The notes beneath the pieces were generated by a model, which was not told the DNA's origin, ran no database searches, and worked only from the letters and a program-made list of their open reading frames with translations. This document shows, one piece after another, positions 1-6,892 of a stretch of 10,456 bases of DNA. Where the stretch lies: assembly GCA_965364735.1 (NCBI GenBank), contig CBDTYW010000127.1, positions 1 to 10,456 on the forward strand. Direction: 5' to 3'. This DNA comes from CBDTYW01 sp965364735 (GTDB lineage: Bacteria > Actinomycetota > Nitriliruptoria > Nitriliruptorales > Nitriliruptoraceae). The position numbers and the translations under genes were made by a program. The stretch's first letter is position 1; the number at the start of each line of letters is the position of its first letter.

Positions 1-635
1 CCCTGGTAGTCGGAGCTCGTGATGAAGCGCTTGATGCCCTCGATGTGGTGGATCTCACCGAGGTCGTCGGGGCCGTTCTCCTCGACCTTCGACGCGCGGG
101 TGGTGCCGGCGCCGACATCGGAGCCAGCGTCCGGCTCGGTCAGGACCATGGTGCCGCCCCAACGCTCGTTGACCATGCGCTGGCAGTAGCGAGCCTTCTG
201 ACCCTCGGTGCCGACGCGGTCGATGATCATCGACATGAGCGCGCCGATCGGCCAGAGCGACGCGGTGGCGTGGCCACCGGCGAACAGCTCGGTCGTGGCC
301 CACCGGATGGTGGGAGGCGCGCCGAAGCCGCCGAGGTGCGTGGGGAGGGGCAGCGTGTGCCAGCCGGCGTCGTAGTAGGCGTCCAGCGCCTCGACGAGCT
401 CGTCCGGGGCGGTGACGTTGCCGTCGTCGTCCAGCGTCAGCGGGGTGCGGTCCACGGGGACGAACGAGTCGGCCCAGATCCCCTCGGTGCAGAACTGGTT
501 GACGCCCTGCAGGACCATCTTCGAGGTGTCGGGGTCCATGGCCGCGAACGGGCCGGTGCCGTAGTACTCGTCGGCGCCGAGGACCTCGAAGAGGTTGAAC
601 TCGATGTCGCGAAGGTTGGACTTGTAGTGGCTCAT
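1..635 (-). CDS. fadE: Acyl-CoA dehydrogenase, FadE5-type (N-terminal part, cut by window start)
   Basis: Only the first 211 residues are in the window; the C-terminal two thirds lie beyond base 1. The protein starts MSHYKSNLRDIEFNLFEVLG, the characteristic N-terminal extension of the long (about 600-residue) FadE5-like acyl-CoA dehydrogenases. The flavin/substrate-site motif TEPDAGSD follows at residues 166-173, preceded by an alpha-helical segment with LPLPTHLGGFGAPP. The family introduces the alpha-beta double bond into acyl-CoA thioesters, the first step of fatty-acid beta-oxidation, using FAD in the cytoplasm. The ATG at 635-633 is chosen because the family sequence begins exactly there and a GAGGT ribosome-binding site lies 5 bases upstream. 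The gene is divergent from the PLP decarboxylase, and two inverted repeats sit 67-102 bases upstream, so its transcription is probably repressor-controlled. Chain-length specificity cannot be read from this part. Confidence 0.93.
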   Translation of the reverse strand, partial: MSHYKSNLRDIEFNLFEVLGADEYYGTGPFAAMDPDTSKMVLQGVNQFCTEGIWADSFVPVDRTPLTLDDDGNVTAPDELVEALDAYYDAGWHTLPLPTHLGGFGAPPTIRWATTELFAGGHATASLWPIGALMSMIIDRVGTEGQKARYCQRMVNERWGGTMVLTEPDAGSDVGAGTTRASKVEENGPDDLGEIHHIEGIKRFITSSDYQ

Positions 636-640
636 GGGAG

Positions 641-645
641 ACCTC
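641..645 (-). promoter_or_regulatory. Ribosome-binding site of fadE
   Basis: On the minus strand this reads GAGGT, 5 bases before the ATG at 635-633. It supports that start codon. Confidence 0.6.
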
Positions 646-701
646 GTCGTTGTCCGGTTGACCGGGTGGTCACTCGCTGGTGCTGCAGGGAGCCGCCCAT
701 C

Positions 702-737
702 TTGGAGCGACCACTCCATGTTGGAGCATCACCTCCA
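702..737. promoter_or_regulatory. Two tandem inverted repeats, probable repressor operators in the fadE/decarboxylase divergent region
   Basis: Four alternating arms are visible: TGGAG (703-707), CTCCA (714-718), TGGAG (722-726) and CTCCA (733-737). They make two 16-base sites, TGGAG-N6-CTCCA, with centres 19 bases apart. The stretch from 702 to about 730 is closely repeated at 3553-3580, in front of the TetR gene: both begin TTGGAGCG and both continue TCCATGTTG followed by G/T and AGC, with a one-base spacer difference. The site lies 66 bases from the fadE start and 71 bases from the decarboxylase start, so it could control both. Binding by the TetR protein encoded at 3628 is inferred, not shown. 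I could not assign -35/-10 boxes with confidence. Confidence 0.6.
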
Positions 738-752
738 GAATCGCAAGAACCA

Positions 753-770
753 CGTGCGGGTCGTGCGGGT
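753..770. repeat. Tandem 9-base direct repeat
   Basis: CGTGCGGGT occurs twice back to back (753-761 and 762-770), between the inverted repeats and the decarboxylase start. It is too short to be more than suggestive. It could belong to the untranslated leader of the decarboxylase or be chance in GC-rich DNA. Confidence 0.3.
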
Positions 771-808
771 ACGGCAGGCTGGCGAGACACGACCCATCAG
801 GACCTCGG

Positions 809-2245
809 ATGACCCTCGACGGCGATCTCGGCGACCTCGGACGGATGCTCGACGACGCCCGCGACCTCGCCCTGCGGTTCCTCGGCGACCTCGAAGGGCG
901 CCCCGTCCACCCGGCGCTCGACGAGGCGGAGGTGGTGGCGCGATTCGACGAGCCGCTGCCCACCAACGGGCGACCCATCGACGAGATCCTGCGCCGCGTC
1001 GAGCACGACGTCATCACCGCGTCGGCGCTGAACGTCCACCCACGGTTCCTGTCGAACGTCATGTCCGGTGGCTCCCACGTCGGGATCGTGGCCGGGATGC
1101 TGACCGCGGCGATCAACGTCAACGGCGGCACCTGGCGCGTCGCGCCGGCCCACGTGGCCATGGAGCAGCGCGTCGTCGCGTGGCTGGGAGAGCTGATCGG
1201 CTTCCCCGCCGGTGGCGGACTGCTCGTCTCCGGCGGCTCGTCGGCCAACCTGCACGGTCTCGCAGCGGCGCGGGCCGCCAAGGCCGGCTTCGACGTACGG
1301 GGCGACGGCCTGCGGGCCGGACCGCAGCTCACCGTCCACACCTCGGGCACGGCCCACTCGGCGATCCAGAAGGCCGTGGACCTCCTCGGCCTGGGCGCAC
1401 GCAACCTGATCGTCACCCCGCCCGACGCCGACGGCCGCGCCGACCTCGCAGCCATGACCGCCGCGATCGCTGCCGATCGCGCAGCCGGCAACCGGCCCAT
1501 CGCGATCGTCGGCCACGCCGGGACCGTGAACACCGGGGCCGTCGACCCGCTCGGCGCGCTCGCCGACCTCGCCGAAGCCGAGGGGCTGTGGCTGCACCTC
1601 GACGGGGCGTTCGGGGCGCCTGCCGCGGGCACGTCGCTCGTCGCCCACCACTTCGCCGGGATCGACCGCGCTGACTCGATCGCCGTCGACCCGCACAAGT
1701 GGCTGAGCGTGCCGTTCGCCTGCGGGGCGATCCTCGTGCGCGACCACGCCCACCTGCGCGACGCCTTCAGCATCGTGCCCGACTATCTCCGCGACGGACA
1801 GGGGGAGGGGCCGGGCGATCCGATGGAGCACGGCCTCGCGCTCTCACGACCTTTCCGTGCGCTGAAGGTCTGGATGACGTTGCAGGTCTACGGCGCCGAT
1901 CGTCTGCTCCACGCGATCGAGCAGAACATCCTGGTGATGCGCCATCTGGCGGACCTCGTCGACGCGGCACCGGAGCTCGAACGGCGCGGCGAGGGCGTCC
2001 TGTCCGTCGTCTGTTTCCGCCACGTCGATGCCGCTCTGGACGACGCCACGCTTGACCGGATCAACGACGCGCTCGTCCGCGCGCTCGACGCCGACGGTCG
2101 CGTCTTCATCTCCGGCACCACCGTCGACGGCGTCCGGTGCCTTCGCGCGAACACCGTCAATCACCGCACCGAACGCCACCACGTCGAGGAGGCCCTCGCC
2201 GTCGTCCGCGAGCTGCTGCCGCTCGTCAGCCGAGGGACTCGCTGA
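809..2245 (+). CDS. Group II PLP-dependent decarboxylase (aromatic-amino-acid-decarboxylase-like)
   Basis: This 478-residue protein has the length and motif order of the aromatic-L-amino-acid decarboxylase family. It shows HPRFLSN near residues 84-90 and a LLVSGGSSANLHGL phosphate-binding segment. H183 in TSGTAHSA should stack on the cofactor ring. D265 in HLDGAFGA should pair with the pyridine nitrogen, and K297 in DPHKWL is the Schiff-base lysine. The family decarboxylates amino acids to amines in the cytoplasm, but the substrate cannot be named. The mobile-loop region (327-355) has no tyrosine, although animal and plant decarboxylases use one there to protonate the intermediate; a different outcome such as oxidative deamination is possible. 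The open frame runs back to 680, but ATG 809 has AGGA 6 bases upstream and starts where family proteins normally begin. The end overlaps the convergent DUF445 gene by 20 bases. Confidence 0.9.
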   Translation: MTLDGDLGDLGRMLDDARDLALRFLGDLEGRPVHPALDEAEVVARFDEPLPTNGRPIDEILRRVEHDVITASALNVHPRFLSNVMSGGSHVGIVAGMLTAAINVNGGTWRVAPAHVAMEQRVVAWLGELIGFPAGGGLLVSGGSSANLHGLAAARAAKAGFDVRGDGLRAGPQLTVHTSGTAHSAIQKAVDLLGLGARNLIVTPPDADGRADLAAMTAAIAADRAAGNRPIAIVGHAGTVNTGAVDPLGALADLAEAEGLWLHLDGAFGAPAAGTSLVAHHFAGIDRADSIAVDPHKWLSVPFACGAILVRDHAHLRDAFSIVPDYLRDGQGEGPGDPMEHGLALSRPFRALKVWMTLQVYGADRLLHAIEQNILVMRHLADLVDAAPELERRGEGVLSVVCFRHVDAALDDATLDRINDALVRALDADGRVFISGTTVDGVRCLRANTVNHRTERHHVEEALAVVRELLPLVSRGTR

Positions 2246-3494
2246 GGACGTGGAGCACGAGGCCGACGAGGCCGCCGACGATCGTCCCGTTGATGCGGAC
2301 GAACTGGAGGTCGCGGCCGAGCCACGCCTCGAGGCGACGTGATGTGGACGGGCCGTCCCAGCGGTCCACGGTCTCCGCGATTCCGCGCTGGACCTCAGCC
2401 CGGATGCCGTCGCCGAGACGCGGGATGCGGTCGTCGATCCACTTCACGACGGCGTCGCGGAGATCCTGGTCCTCCTGGAGCCGGAGGCCGAAGTCCGTGA
2501 TGAAGCGGCGCAGCCGGTGCTGCAGCTCGGAGCTGGGATCTGCGGCTGCGGCCAGCGTCTCGTCGATGACGCCGCCGACGGCAACGTTCAGCCACTCGTC
2601 GACCTGATCGGAGTCGAGCGCCTGGCTCCACCGCTTGGCGGCCTGCACCTGGGTGGTCGGGTCGTTGAGCAGGCGCTCCGAGAAGCCCTCGAGCTCACGG
2701 GTGAGCACCTGGCGGATCTCGTGGGTCTCGTCACGACGCACGTCGTGCAGCAGGTTGTGGATGACCTCCTCGGCCCGTTCGTAGATGAGGTCGTTGACGG
2801 CGTCCGGCACCCAGGACGGAGCCTGCTTCGTGAAGCGCAGCCGCAAGAGGTCGCGGTGCTCGGTGACGCGGGCGTCGATCGCATCGACGGCGGCGCTGAC
2901 CACCTGCTGCTGACGGCCTTCCTCGAGGGCGTGCTGGAGGCCACGCCCCGCCAGCTCGCCAGCGGGAAGGTTGCGGAGCCGGTCACGCAGGAGCTTCACG
3001 GCCTCGTCGCGCAACCTCGCGTTGTCCGCGTCGGAGGTCAGCTCGACCGCCATCTTCCCCACGCGGCCGGCGATGCGGCCGGCGTTGTCGTCGTCGGCCA
3101 GCCAGGTGCCGAGAGAGGTGAGGTGCGACGCCTTGACGAGCCGCTCGCGCAGCTGGGAGTCGCCGAGGAAGTTGTTGCGCGCGAACTCGCCGAGCGTGTC
3201 TCCGAGCTGGTCCTTGGACTTCGCGATCACCGCGGTGTGCGGGATCGGCAGCCCGAGCGGATGACGGAACAGCGCAACGACGGCGAACCAGTCCGCGAGC
3301 CCTCCCACGAGCGAGGCCTCGAGCGCCGCGCGGATGTAGCCCATCGCGGTCGAGTCCTCGACGAGGAGCGTGATCACGAAGCCCACAGCGACGACGGCCA
3401 GCAGGCCGGTGGCGCGCAGGCGGGCAGCCTTGAGCGCGGCTTCCTGCTCAGGGGTCATGTCCGCGAGCGCGGGGGCGGCGGGCGAGGTGCTCAC
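2226..3494 (-). CDS. DUF445 family membrane protein (YjiN-like)
   Basis: The product is 422 residues from the GTG at 3494-3492, matching the usual DUF445/YjiN length of about 420-430. A hydrophobic helix (about residues 28-45) is followed by the family segment LVGGLADWFAVVALFRHPLG (62-81) and PIPHTAVIAKSKDQLG. The long middle part is charged and helical. The protein ends with the family signature GRDLQFVRINGTIVGGLVG and a second hydrophobic helix. This suggests an inner-membrane protein anchored at both ends with a large soluble middle; its biochemical role is not known to me. The open frame continues upstream to 3617, but that extension would cross the shared inverted repeat and is not family-like. 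GTG 3494 has GAGAG 5 bases upstream. An internal ATG (3458) is an alternative. It is transcribed divergently from tetR. Confidence 0.88.
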   Translation of the reverse strand: MSTSPAAPALADMTPEQEAALKAARLRATGLLAVVAVGFVITLLVEDSTAMGYIRAALEASLVGGLADWFAVVALFRHPLGLPIPHTAVIAKSKDQLGDTLGEFARNNFLGDSQLRERLVKASHLTSLGTWLADDDNAGRIAGRVGKMAVELTSDADNARLRDEAVKLLRDRLRNLPAGELAGRGLQHALEEGRQQQVVSAAVDAIDARVTEHRDLLRLRFTKQAPSWVPDAVNDLIYERAEEVIHNLLHDVRRDETHEIRQVLTRELEGFSERLLNDPTTQVQAAKRWSQALDSDQVDEWLNVAVGGVIDETLAAAADPSSELQHRLRRFITDFGLRLQEDQDLRDAVVKWIDDRIPRLGDGIRAEVQRGIAETVDRWDGPSTSRRLEAWLGRDLQFVRINGTIVGGLVGLVLHVLSESLG

Positions 3495-3552
3495 GAGATC
3501 TCTCGGGGTGGGGTCGGGGGAGTGTGGCGGGTGAAGACGACCGAGGCTGCAA

Positions 3553-3576
3553 TTGGAGCGGCGTTCCATGTTGTAG
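3553..3576. promoter_or_regulatory. Probable TetR operator in the DUF445/tetR divergent region
   Basis: The core TGGAGCGGCGTTCCA (3554-3568) is a 15-base palindrome with 6 of 7 paired positions complementary and one G-T. It is flanked on the right by TGTTGTAGCCTC. The block 3553-3576 repeats the block at 702-726 almost base for base except in the central spacer. It sits 51 bases before the tetR start and 58 bases before the DUF445 start, a usual place for autoregulation by a TetR protein. TAGCCT at 3574-3579 could be a -10 box for the tetR operon, with TTGGAG at 3553-3558 as a short-spaced (15-base) -35. That assignment is weak. Confidence 0.6.
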
Positions 3577-3627
3577 CCTCGCGCAACTTCCGGCTGGCTG
3601 AGGTCGGACTCACACATCGGACACCGG

Positions 3628-4215
3628 GTGGCGCGCTACCGCGTGGGCCTCGAGACGCGCGACCGCATTCTGGCGGCCGTGCGCGCGCTGCTGGGCGACG
3701 TCGGGTTCGACGGCACGACCCTCAAGGCGATCACCCAGCAGGCTGGCGTGGGCGCGGGCTCGTTCTACAACCAGTTCGAGACCAAGGACGAAGCGGTCCT
3801 CGAGGTCATCCGTGACGCGATCGGCGCGGTCGACCCAGACCCGTCGGGCCTCGGGAACGAGACCGTCACCAACCTCATCGACGCGTTCGTGCGCTTCATC
3901 ACCGGCGACCCGCCACTGGCCAGGATCTACGTGAACATCTCCGTCTCGCGCGGCCTCACCGACCCCGTCATCGGCGACCGCGTCATCCGCCACCACGCTG
4001 CGCGCGTCGGACGGTTCGAAGCGGCGCTCGCCCGCGCGCTGCCGGATCGCTCCGTTGCCGATCGGCACCGGGACGCCGAGACGATGGTCGCCACGCTGAC
4101 CGGCTTCGCGGTGCGTGCCCTCGTTGACGAGACGTTCGACTTCGCCGACCATGCCCGACATCTCGGTGAGGTCTTCGCCCTCGCCGCCGGCGCGACCACG
4201 GAAGTCATCTCATGA
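3628..4215 (+). CDS. TetR/AcrR-family transcriptional regulator
   Basis: The 195-residue product has a typical TetR N-terminal DNA-binding domain. A first helix (TRDRILAAVRALLGDVGFDG, 10-29) is followed by the helix-turn-helix TLKAITQQAGVGAGSFYNQF (31-50) and TKDE. The rest, about residues 56-195, is a helical ligand-binding and dimerisation domain with no ligand-specific motif that I recognise. The start is a GTG at 3628 with only a weak ribosome-binding site; a second GTG at 3643 is possible, but the longer N-terminus looks natural for the family. Its own upstream region contains a palindromic site repeated in the fadE/decarboxylase region, so it is the best candidate regulator for both. 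Its stop overlaps the next start as ATGA (4212-4215), making it first gene of a run that reaches the ceramidase-like gene. An acyl-CoA or fatty acid as ligand is a guess from neighbours. Confidence 0.92.
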   Translation: MARYRVGLETRDRILAAVRALLGDVGFDGTTLKAITQQAGVGAGSFYNQFETKDEAVLEVIRDAIGAVDPDPSGLGNETVTNLIDAFVRFITGDPPLARIYVNISVSRGLTDPVIGDRVIRHHAARVGRFEAALARALPDRSVADRHRDAETMVATLTGFAVRALVDETFDFADHARHLGEVFALAAGATTEVIS

Positions 4216-5522
4216 CCCCCGCCCTGGGCCTGCTCTTCGTCGCGCTGCTCATCATCGCGAACGGCCTCTTCGTGGCCGCGGAGTTCGCGCTGGTCTCGTC
4301 CAAGCGTGGGACCGTCGAGGAGGCGGCCAACGCCGGCGACAAGCGCGCTGCGACCGCCCTCCTGGCCATGAGCGACCTCTCGTTCGTCCTTTCGGCCGCG
4401 CAGTTCGGCATCACCGCGACCTCGCTGCTCGTCGGGCTCCTCGCGGAGGACGCGGTCGGCGGCCTGATCCGTCCCGTCATCGATGTGGTCGGCCTGCCCG
4501 AGTCCACGGCGCGGACCGTGTCGGTCGCGCTCGCCTTCATCCTGTCGACGGGGATCCAGATGGTGTTCGGCGAGCTGGCGCCGAAGAACCTCGCGATCGC
4601 GCGCCCGGAGTCGACCGCGCTGCGGACCGTCCGATTCATGCGCGCCTTCGGCATCGTGTTCGGCCCCGTGATCAAGGTGTTCGACGCATCGGCAGCAGCC
4701 ATCACCCGGATGCTCGGGTTCGAGGTGCGTCACGAGCTCGACGAGGGCGCGAGCCCCGGCGAGCTGGCCCGCATCATCCAGGCGTCGGCCGCCGGTGGCT
4801 CGCTCACCCCGGATCAAGGGCAGCTCCTCGCCCGCGGCATCGAGCTCGGCGACACCCGCGTCGCGGAGATCATGGTCCCACGCCCGGCCATCGTCTGGCT
4901 CCAGTCCGACCAGACCCTCGAGGACCTGCGGGCTGTCGCACGAGTGACCGGGCACTCACGATTCCCCGTCCAGACCGCCGGCACCGACGAGACGATCGGC
5001 ACCGTGCACGTCCGGCACCTCCTCGGGGTGCCTCGTGAAGTGCGTGCGAGCACGCTGCTCAGCGAGGTCGTCACCGACGTCCTCACTGTGCCGGAACCCG
5101 AGTCGGTCCGCGATCTCCTCCGGGAGTTCCGCGGCACCCAGCGCACCTTCGCGATGGTCGTCGACGAGTACGGGGACACGACGGGCATCGTCACGATCGA
5201 GGACGCCGTCGAGGAGCTCGTGGGTGAGATCGCCGACGAGTTCGACACGGAGATCGCCTCGATCCGCAGGACTGGCGCAGGACGCTTCCAGGTGCTCGGC
5301 GCCGTCCGCGCGACGCGGCTCGGCCACGAGGTCGGCGTCGACCTGCCCGACGGGGACTTTGACACCGTCGCCGGATTCGTGCTCGACCAGCTCGGCCGGC
5401 TGCCTGAAGAAGGTGAGTCGCTCACCTACGAAGGCTGGGAGTTCCGGGTGTCGAAGCTGGATGGGGTCCGCATCGCGGAGCTCGACATCGCCCGCCTGCC
5501 CGACGCCGAGGTGATCGCATGA
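4212..5522 (+). CDS. CNNM/CorC-type transporter with CBS domains (first of a tandem pair)
   Basis: This 436-residue membrane protein has the hemolysin-C/CorC architecture. The DUF21 (CNNM) transmembrane domain spans about residues 1-170, with NGLFVAAEFALVSSKR at 17-32, the conserved GELAPKN at 120-126, and four hydrophobic helices near 3-28, 63-80, 102-120 and 143-163. A CBS pair covers about 215-345, with SRFPV (249-253) and DEYGDTTGIVTIEDAVEELVG (318-338). A C-terminal CorC_HlyC domain (about 355-430) includes DFDTVAGFVLDQLGRLPEEG. Family members are linked to Mg2+/Co2+ resistance and efflux, and CBS domains sense nucleotides; the transported ion here is inferred. The CBS motif has GDTTG where most relatives, including the next gene, have GGTAG. 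Translation is coupled to tetR by an ATGA overlap, with GGAAG 7 bases before the start, and to the next gene by another ATGA. Confidence 0.93.
   Translation: MTPALGLLFVALLIIANGLFVAAEFALVSSKRGTVEEAANAGDKRAATALLAMSDLSFVLSAAQFGITATSLLVGLLAEDAVGGLIRPVIDVVGLPESTARTVSVALAFILSTGIQMVFGELAPKNLAIARPESTALRTVRFMRAFGIVFGPVIKVFDASAAAITRMLGFEVRHELDEGASPGELARIIQASAAGGSLTPDQGQLLARGIELGDTRVAEIMVPRPAIVWLQSDQTLEDLRAVARVTGHSRFPVQTAGTDETIGTVHVRHLLGVPREVRASTLLSEVVTDVLTVPEPESVRDLLREFRGTQRTFAMVVDEYGDTTGIVTIEDAVEELVGEIADEFDTEIASIRRTGAGRFQVLGAVRATRLGHEVGVDLPDGDFDTVAGFVLDQLGRLPEEGESLTYEGWEFRVSKLDGVRIAELDIARLPDAEVIA
5508..5513 (+). promoter_or_regulatory. Ribosome-binding site of the second CorC-type gene
   Basis: GAGGTG lies 5 bases before the ATG at 5519, inside the last codons of the preceding gene. 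It supports the overlapping ATGA start. Confidence 0.65.
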
Positions 5523-6892
5523 TCGAGCTTCTCGCCGCCGCCGCGGCTGACGGTGGACACGCCGAGGCGTCGCCGGTCGGCCTGCTCATCGGGCTCGTCC
5601 TGCTGGCGCTCAACTTCTTCTTCGTCGCCGCGGAGATCGCGCTGCTCGCGGCACGCCGAGCACGCATCGAGGAGCGCGCCGAAGCTGGCGAGAAGCGCGC
5701 GCAGCAGGCGCTGCTGGCCCTCCAAGAGCTCTCGATCACGTTCTCGGGTGCGCAGCTGGGCATCACGATGACCTCGCTGGGTCTCGGAGCGATCGCGGAG
5801 CCCGCGCTCGCGACCGTGATCGACGGCTGGCTCCCCGAGGGGTCGTTGTCGGGCTCCGCCCGCGGTGCGATCTCCTTTGCGATCGCGCTGTCGATCGTCG
5901 TGTTCCTGCACATGGTCGTCGGTGAGATGGTCCCGAAGAACATCGCGCTCGCGAAGGCCGAAGAGGTCTCGATGGCCACGGCGCGGCCGTTCCGGCTGTT
6001 CGCCAAGCTCTTCCGTCCGCTGATCGTCGTCATGAACGGCGCCGGCAACATCGTGGTCCGCGCGATGGGCGTCGAGCCCGTCGACGAGCACGGTCTCGTG
6101 CACACCCCGGAGGAGCTTGCGCTCGCGGTCCGGGAGTCGCGACGTCAGGGGATGCTCCGGCCCTCGGACGAGCGCGTCCTGTCGTCGGTGCTGCACCTGT
6201 CCAACATCGACGCCGAGGCGGCCATGACCCCGCGTGTTGACCTCGTGGGGATCGCGGCTTCGGCTCCGGCGTCGGACGTCGAGGCGCTGGCGTTGGAGAC
6301 GGGGTTCACGCGGTTCCCGGTCTACACGACGGGGATCGACGAGATCGTGGGGCTCGTGCACGTCAAGGACGTGCTCATCCGCGACGCCGAGGAGCTGGAC
6401 GGCAAGACCGTCGCCGACCTGCTGCGACCGCTGCCTGCGGTCCCGGAGTCGCGGAACCTGGAGCACCTGCTGAAGGACATGCGGCTCGCCCGCGCCCACG
6501 CTGCCCTCGTCGTCGACGAGTTCGGTGGGACCGCCGGGATGCTCTCGCTCGAGGACGTCATCGAGGAGCTCGTCGGCGAGATCGTGGACGAGTTCGACGC
6601 GGACGGCACGACCGCGAAGCGCCGCAACGAACGGAGCTGGACGGTCCCGGGCACGCTCCGGCGAGATGAGCTCCAACGTCTGACCGGGCTGCTCCTCCCC
6701 GACACCGACGCCGAGACCATCGGCGGCTGGCTCACCGAAGAGCTCGGACGGCTCCTGAAGGCCGGCGACGCCGTCGAGCACGACGGCTGGAAGCTCGTCG
6801 TGCGCAGCATCGAGGGACGCCGAGCCGGCGAGGTCATCGTGACCATGCCGCCGGAACCTGAGCCCGCGGACGAGCAGGAGCAGCCCGCATGA
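5519..6892 (+). CDS. CNNM/CorC-type transporter with CBS domains (second of a tandem pair)
   Basis: This 457-residue paralogue of the preceding gene has the same domain order. The DUF21 transmembrane domain (about 18-185) contains LNFFFVAAEIALLAARR (31-47) and GEMVPKNIALAK (135-146). CBS domains (about 230-355) show AAMTPRVDLVGI, TRFPVY (264-269) and DEFGGTAGMLSLEDVIEELVG (333-353). The CorC_HlyC domain (about 370-440) contains DAETIGGWLTEELGRL. It differs from its neighbour by about 18 extra N-terminal residues before the first helix and a Pro/Glu-rich C-terminal tail (443-457). Tandem divergent CorC-like pairs are common in actinobacteria, and the two may form a heteromer or handle different ions; that is inference. 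GAGGTG precedes the start, and the stop overlaps the thioesterase start as ATGA (6889-6892). Confidence 0.93.
   Translation: MIELLAAAAADGGHAEASPVGLLIGLVLLALNFFFVAAEIALLAARRARIEERAEAGEKRAQQALLALQELSITFSGAQLGITMTSLGLGAIAEPALATVIDGWLPEGSLSGSARGAISFAIALSIVVFLHMVVGEMVPKNIALAKAEEVSMATARPFRLFAKLFRPLIVVMNGAGNIVVRAMGVEPVDEHGLVHTPEELALAVRESRRQGMLRPSDERVLSSVLHLSNIDAEAAMTPRVDLVGIAASAPASDVEALALETGFTRFPVYTTGIDEIVGLVHVKDVLIRDAEELDGKTVADLLRPLPAVPESRNLEHLLKDMRLARAHAALVVDEFGGTAGMLSLEDVIEELVGEIVDEFDADGTTAKRRNERSWTVPGTLRRDELQRLTGLLLPDTDAETIGGWLTEELGRLLKAGDAVEHDGWKLVVRSIEGRRAGEVIVTMPPEPEPADEQEQPA

Noticed and set aside
660..671. Small palindrome GACC-GGGT-GGTC as a regulatory hairpin
   Set aside because: Four-base arms are expected by chance in this composition and it is not repeated in the other promoter region.
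680..808. Upstream start of the decarboxylase at 680
   Set aside because: The 43 extra residues would be encoded by the operator region and do not resemble the family; ATG 809 has a ribosome-binding site.
809..2245. The decarboxylase as a sphingosine-1-phosphate lyase completing a ceramide degradation pathway with the ceramidase-like protein
   Set aside because: The motifs (INVNGGTWRVAPAH, SGGSSANLHG, DPHKWL) are those of the aromatic-amino-acid decarboxylase branch. The lyase branch has a TSGGTES-type motif and HKYG at the lysine, which are not present.
2517..3815. A 432-codon plus-strand open frame across DUF445 and tetR
   Set aside because: It spans the complement of DUF445, the intergenic operator and the start of tetR in the wrong frame; composition is shadow-like.
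5426..6781. Long minus-strand open frames opposite the CorC-like genes (also 3927-4955 and 797-1831)
   Set aside because: They are Arg/Asp/Gly-rich shadow frames caused by high GC, lie exactly opposite well-recognised genes, and show no domain motif or ribosome-binding site.
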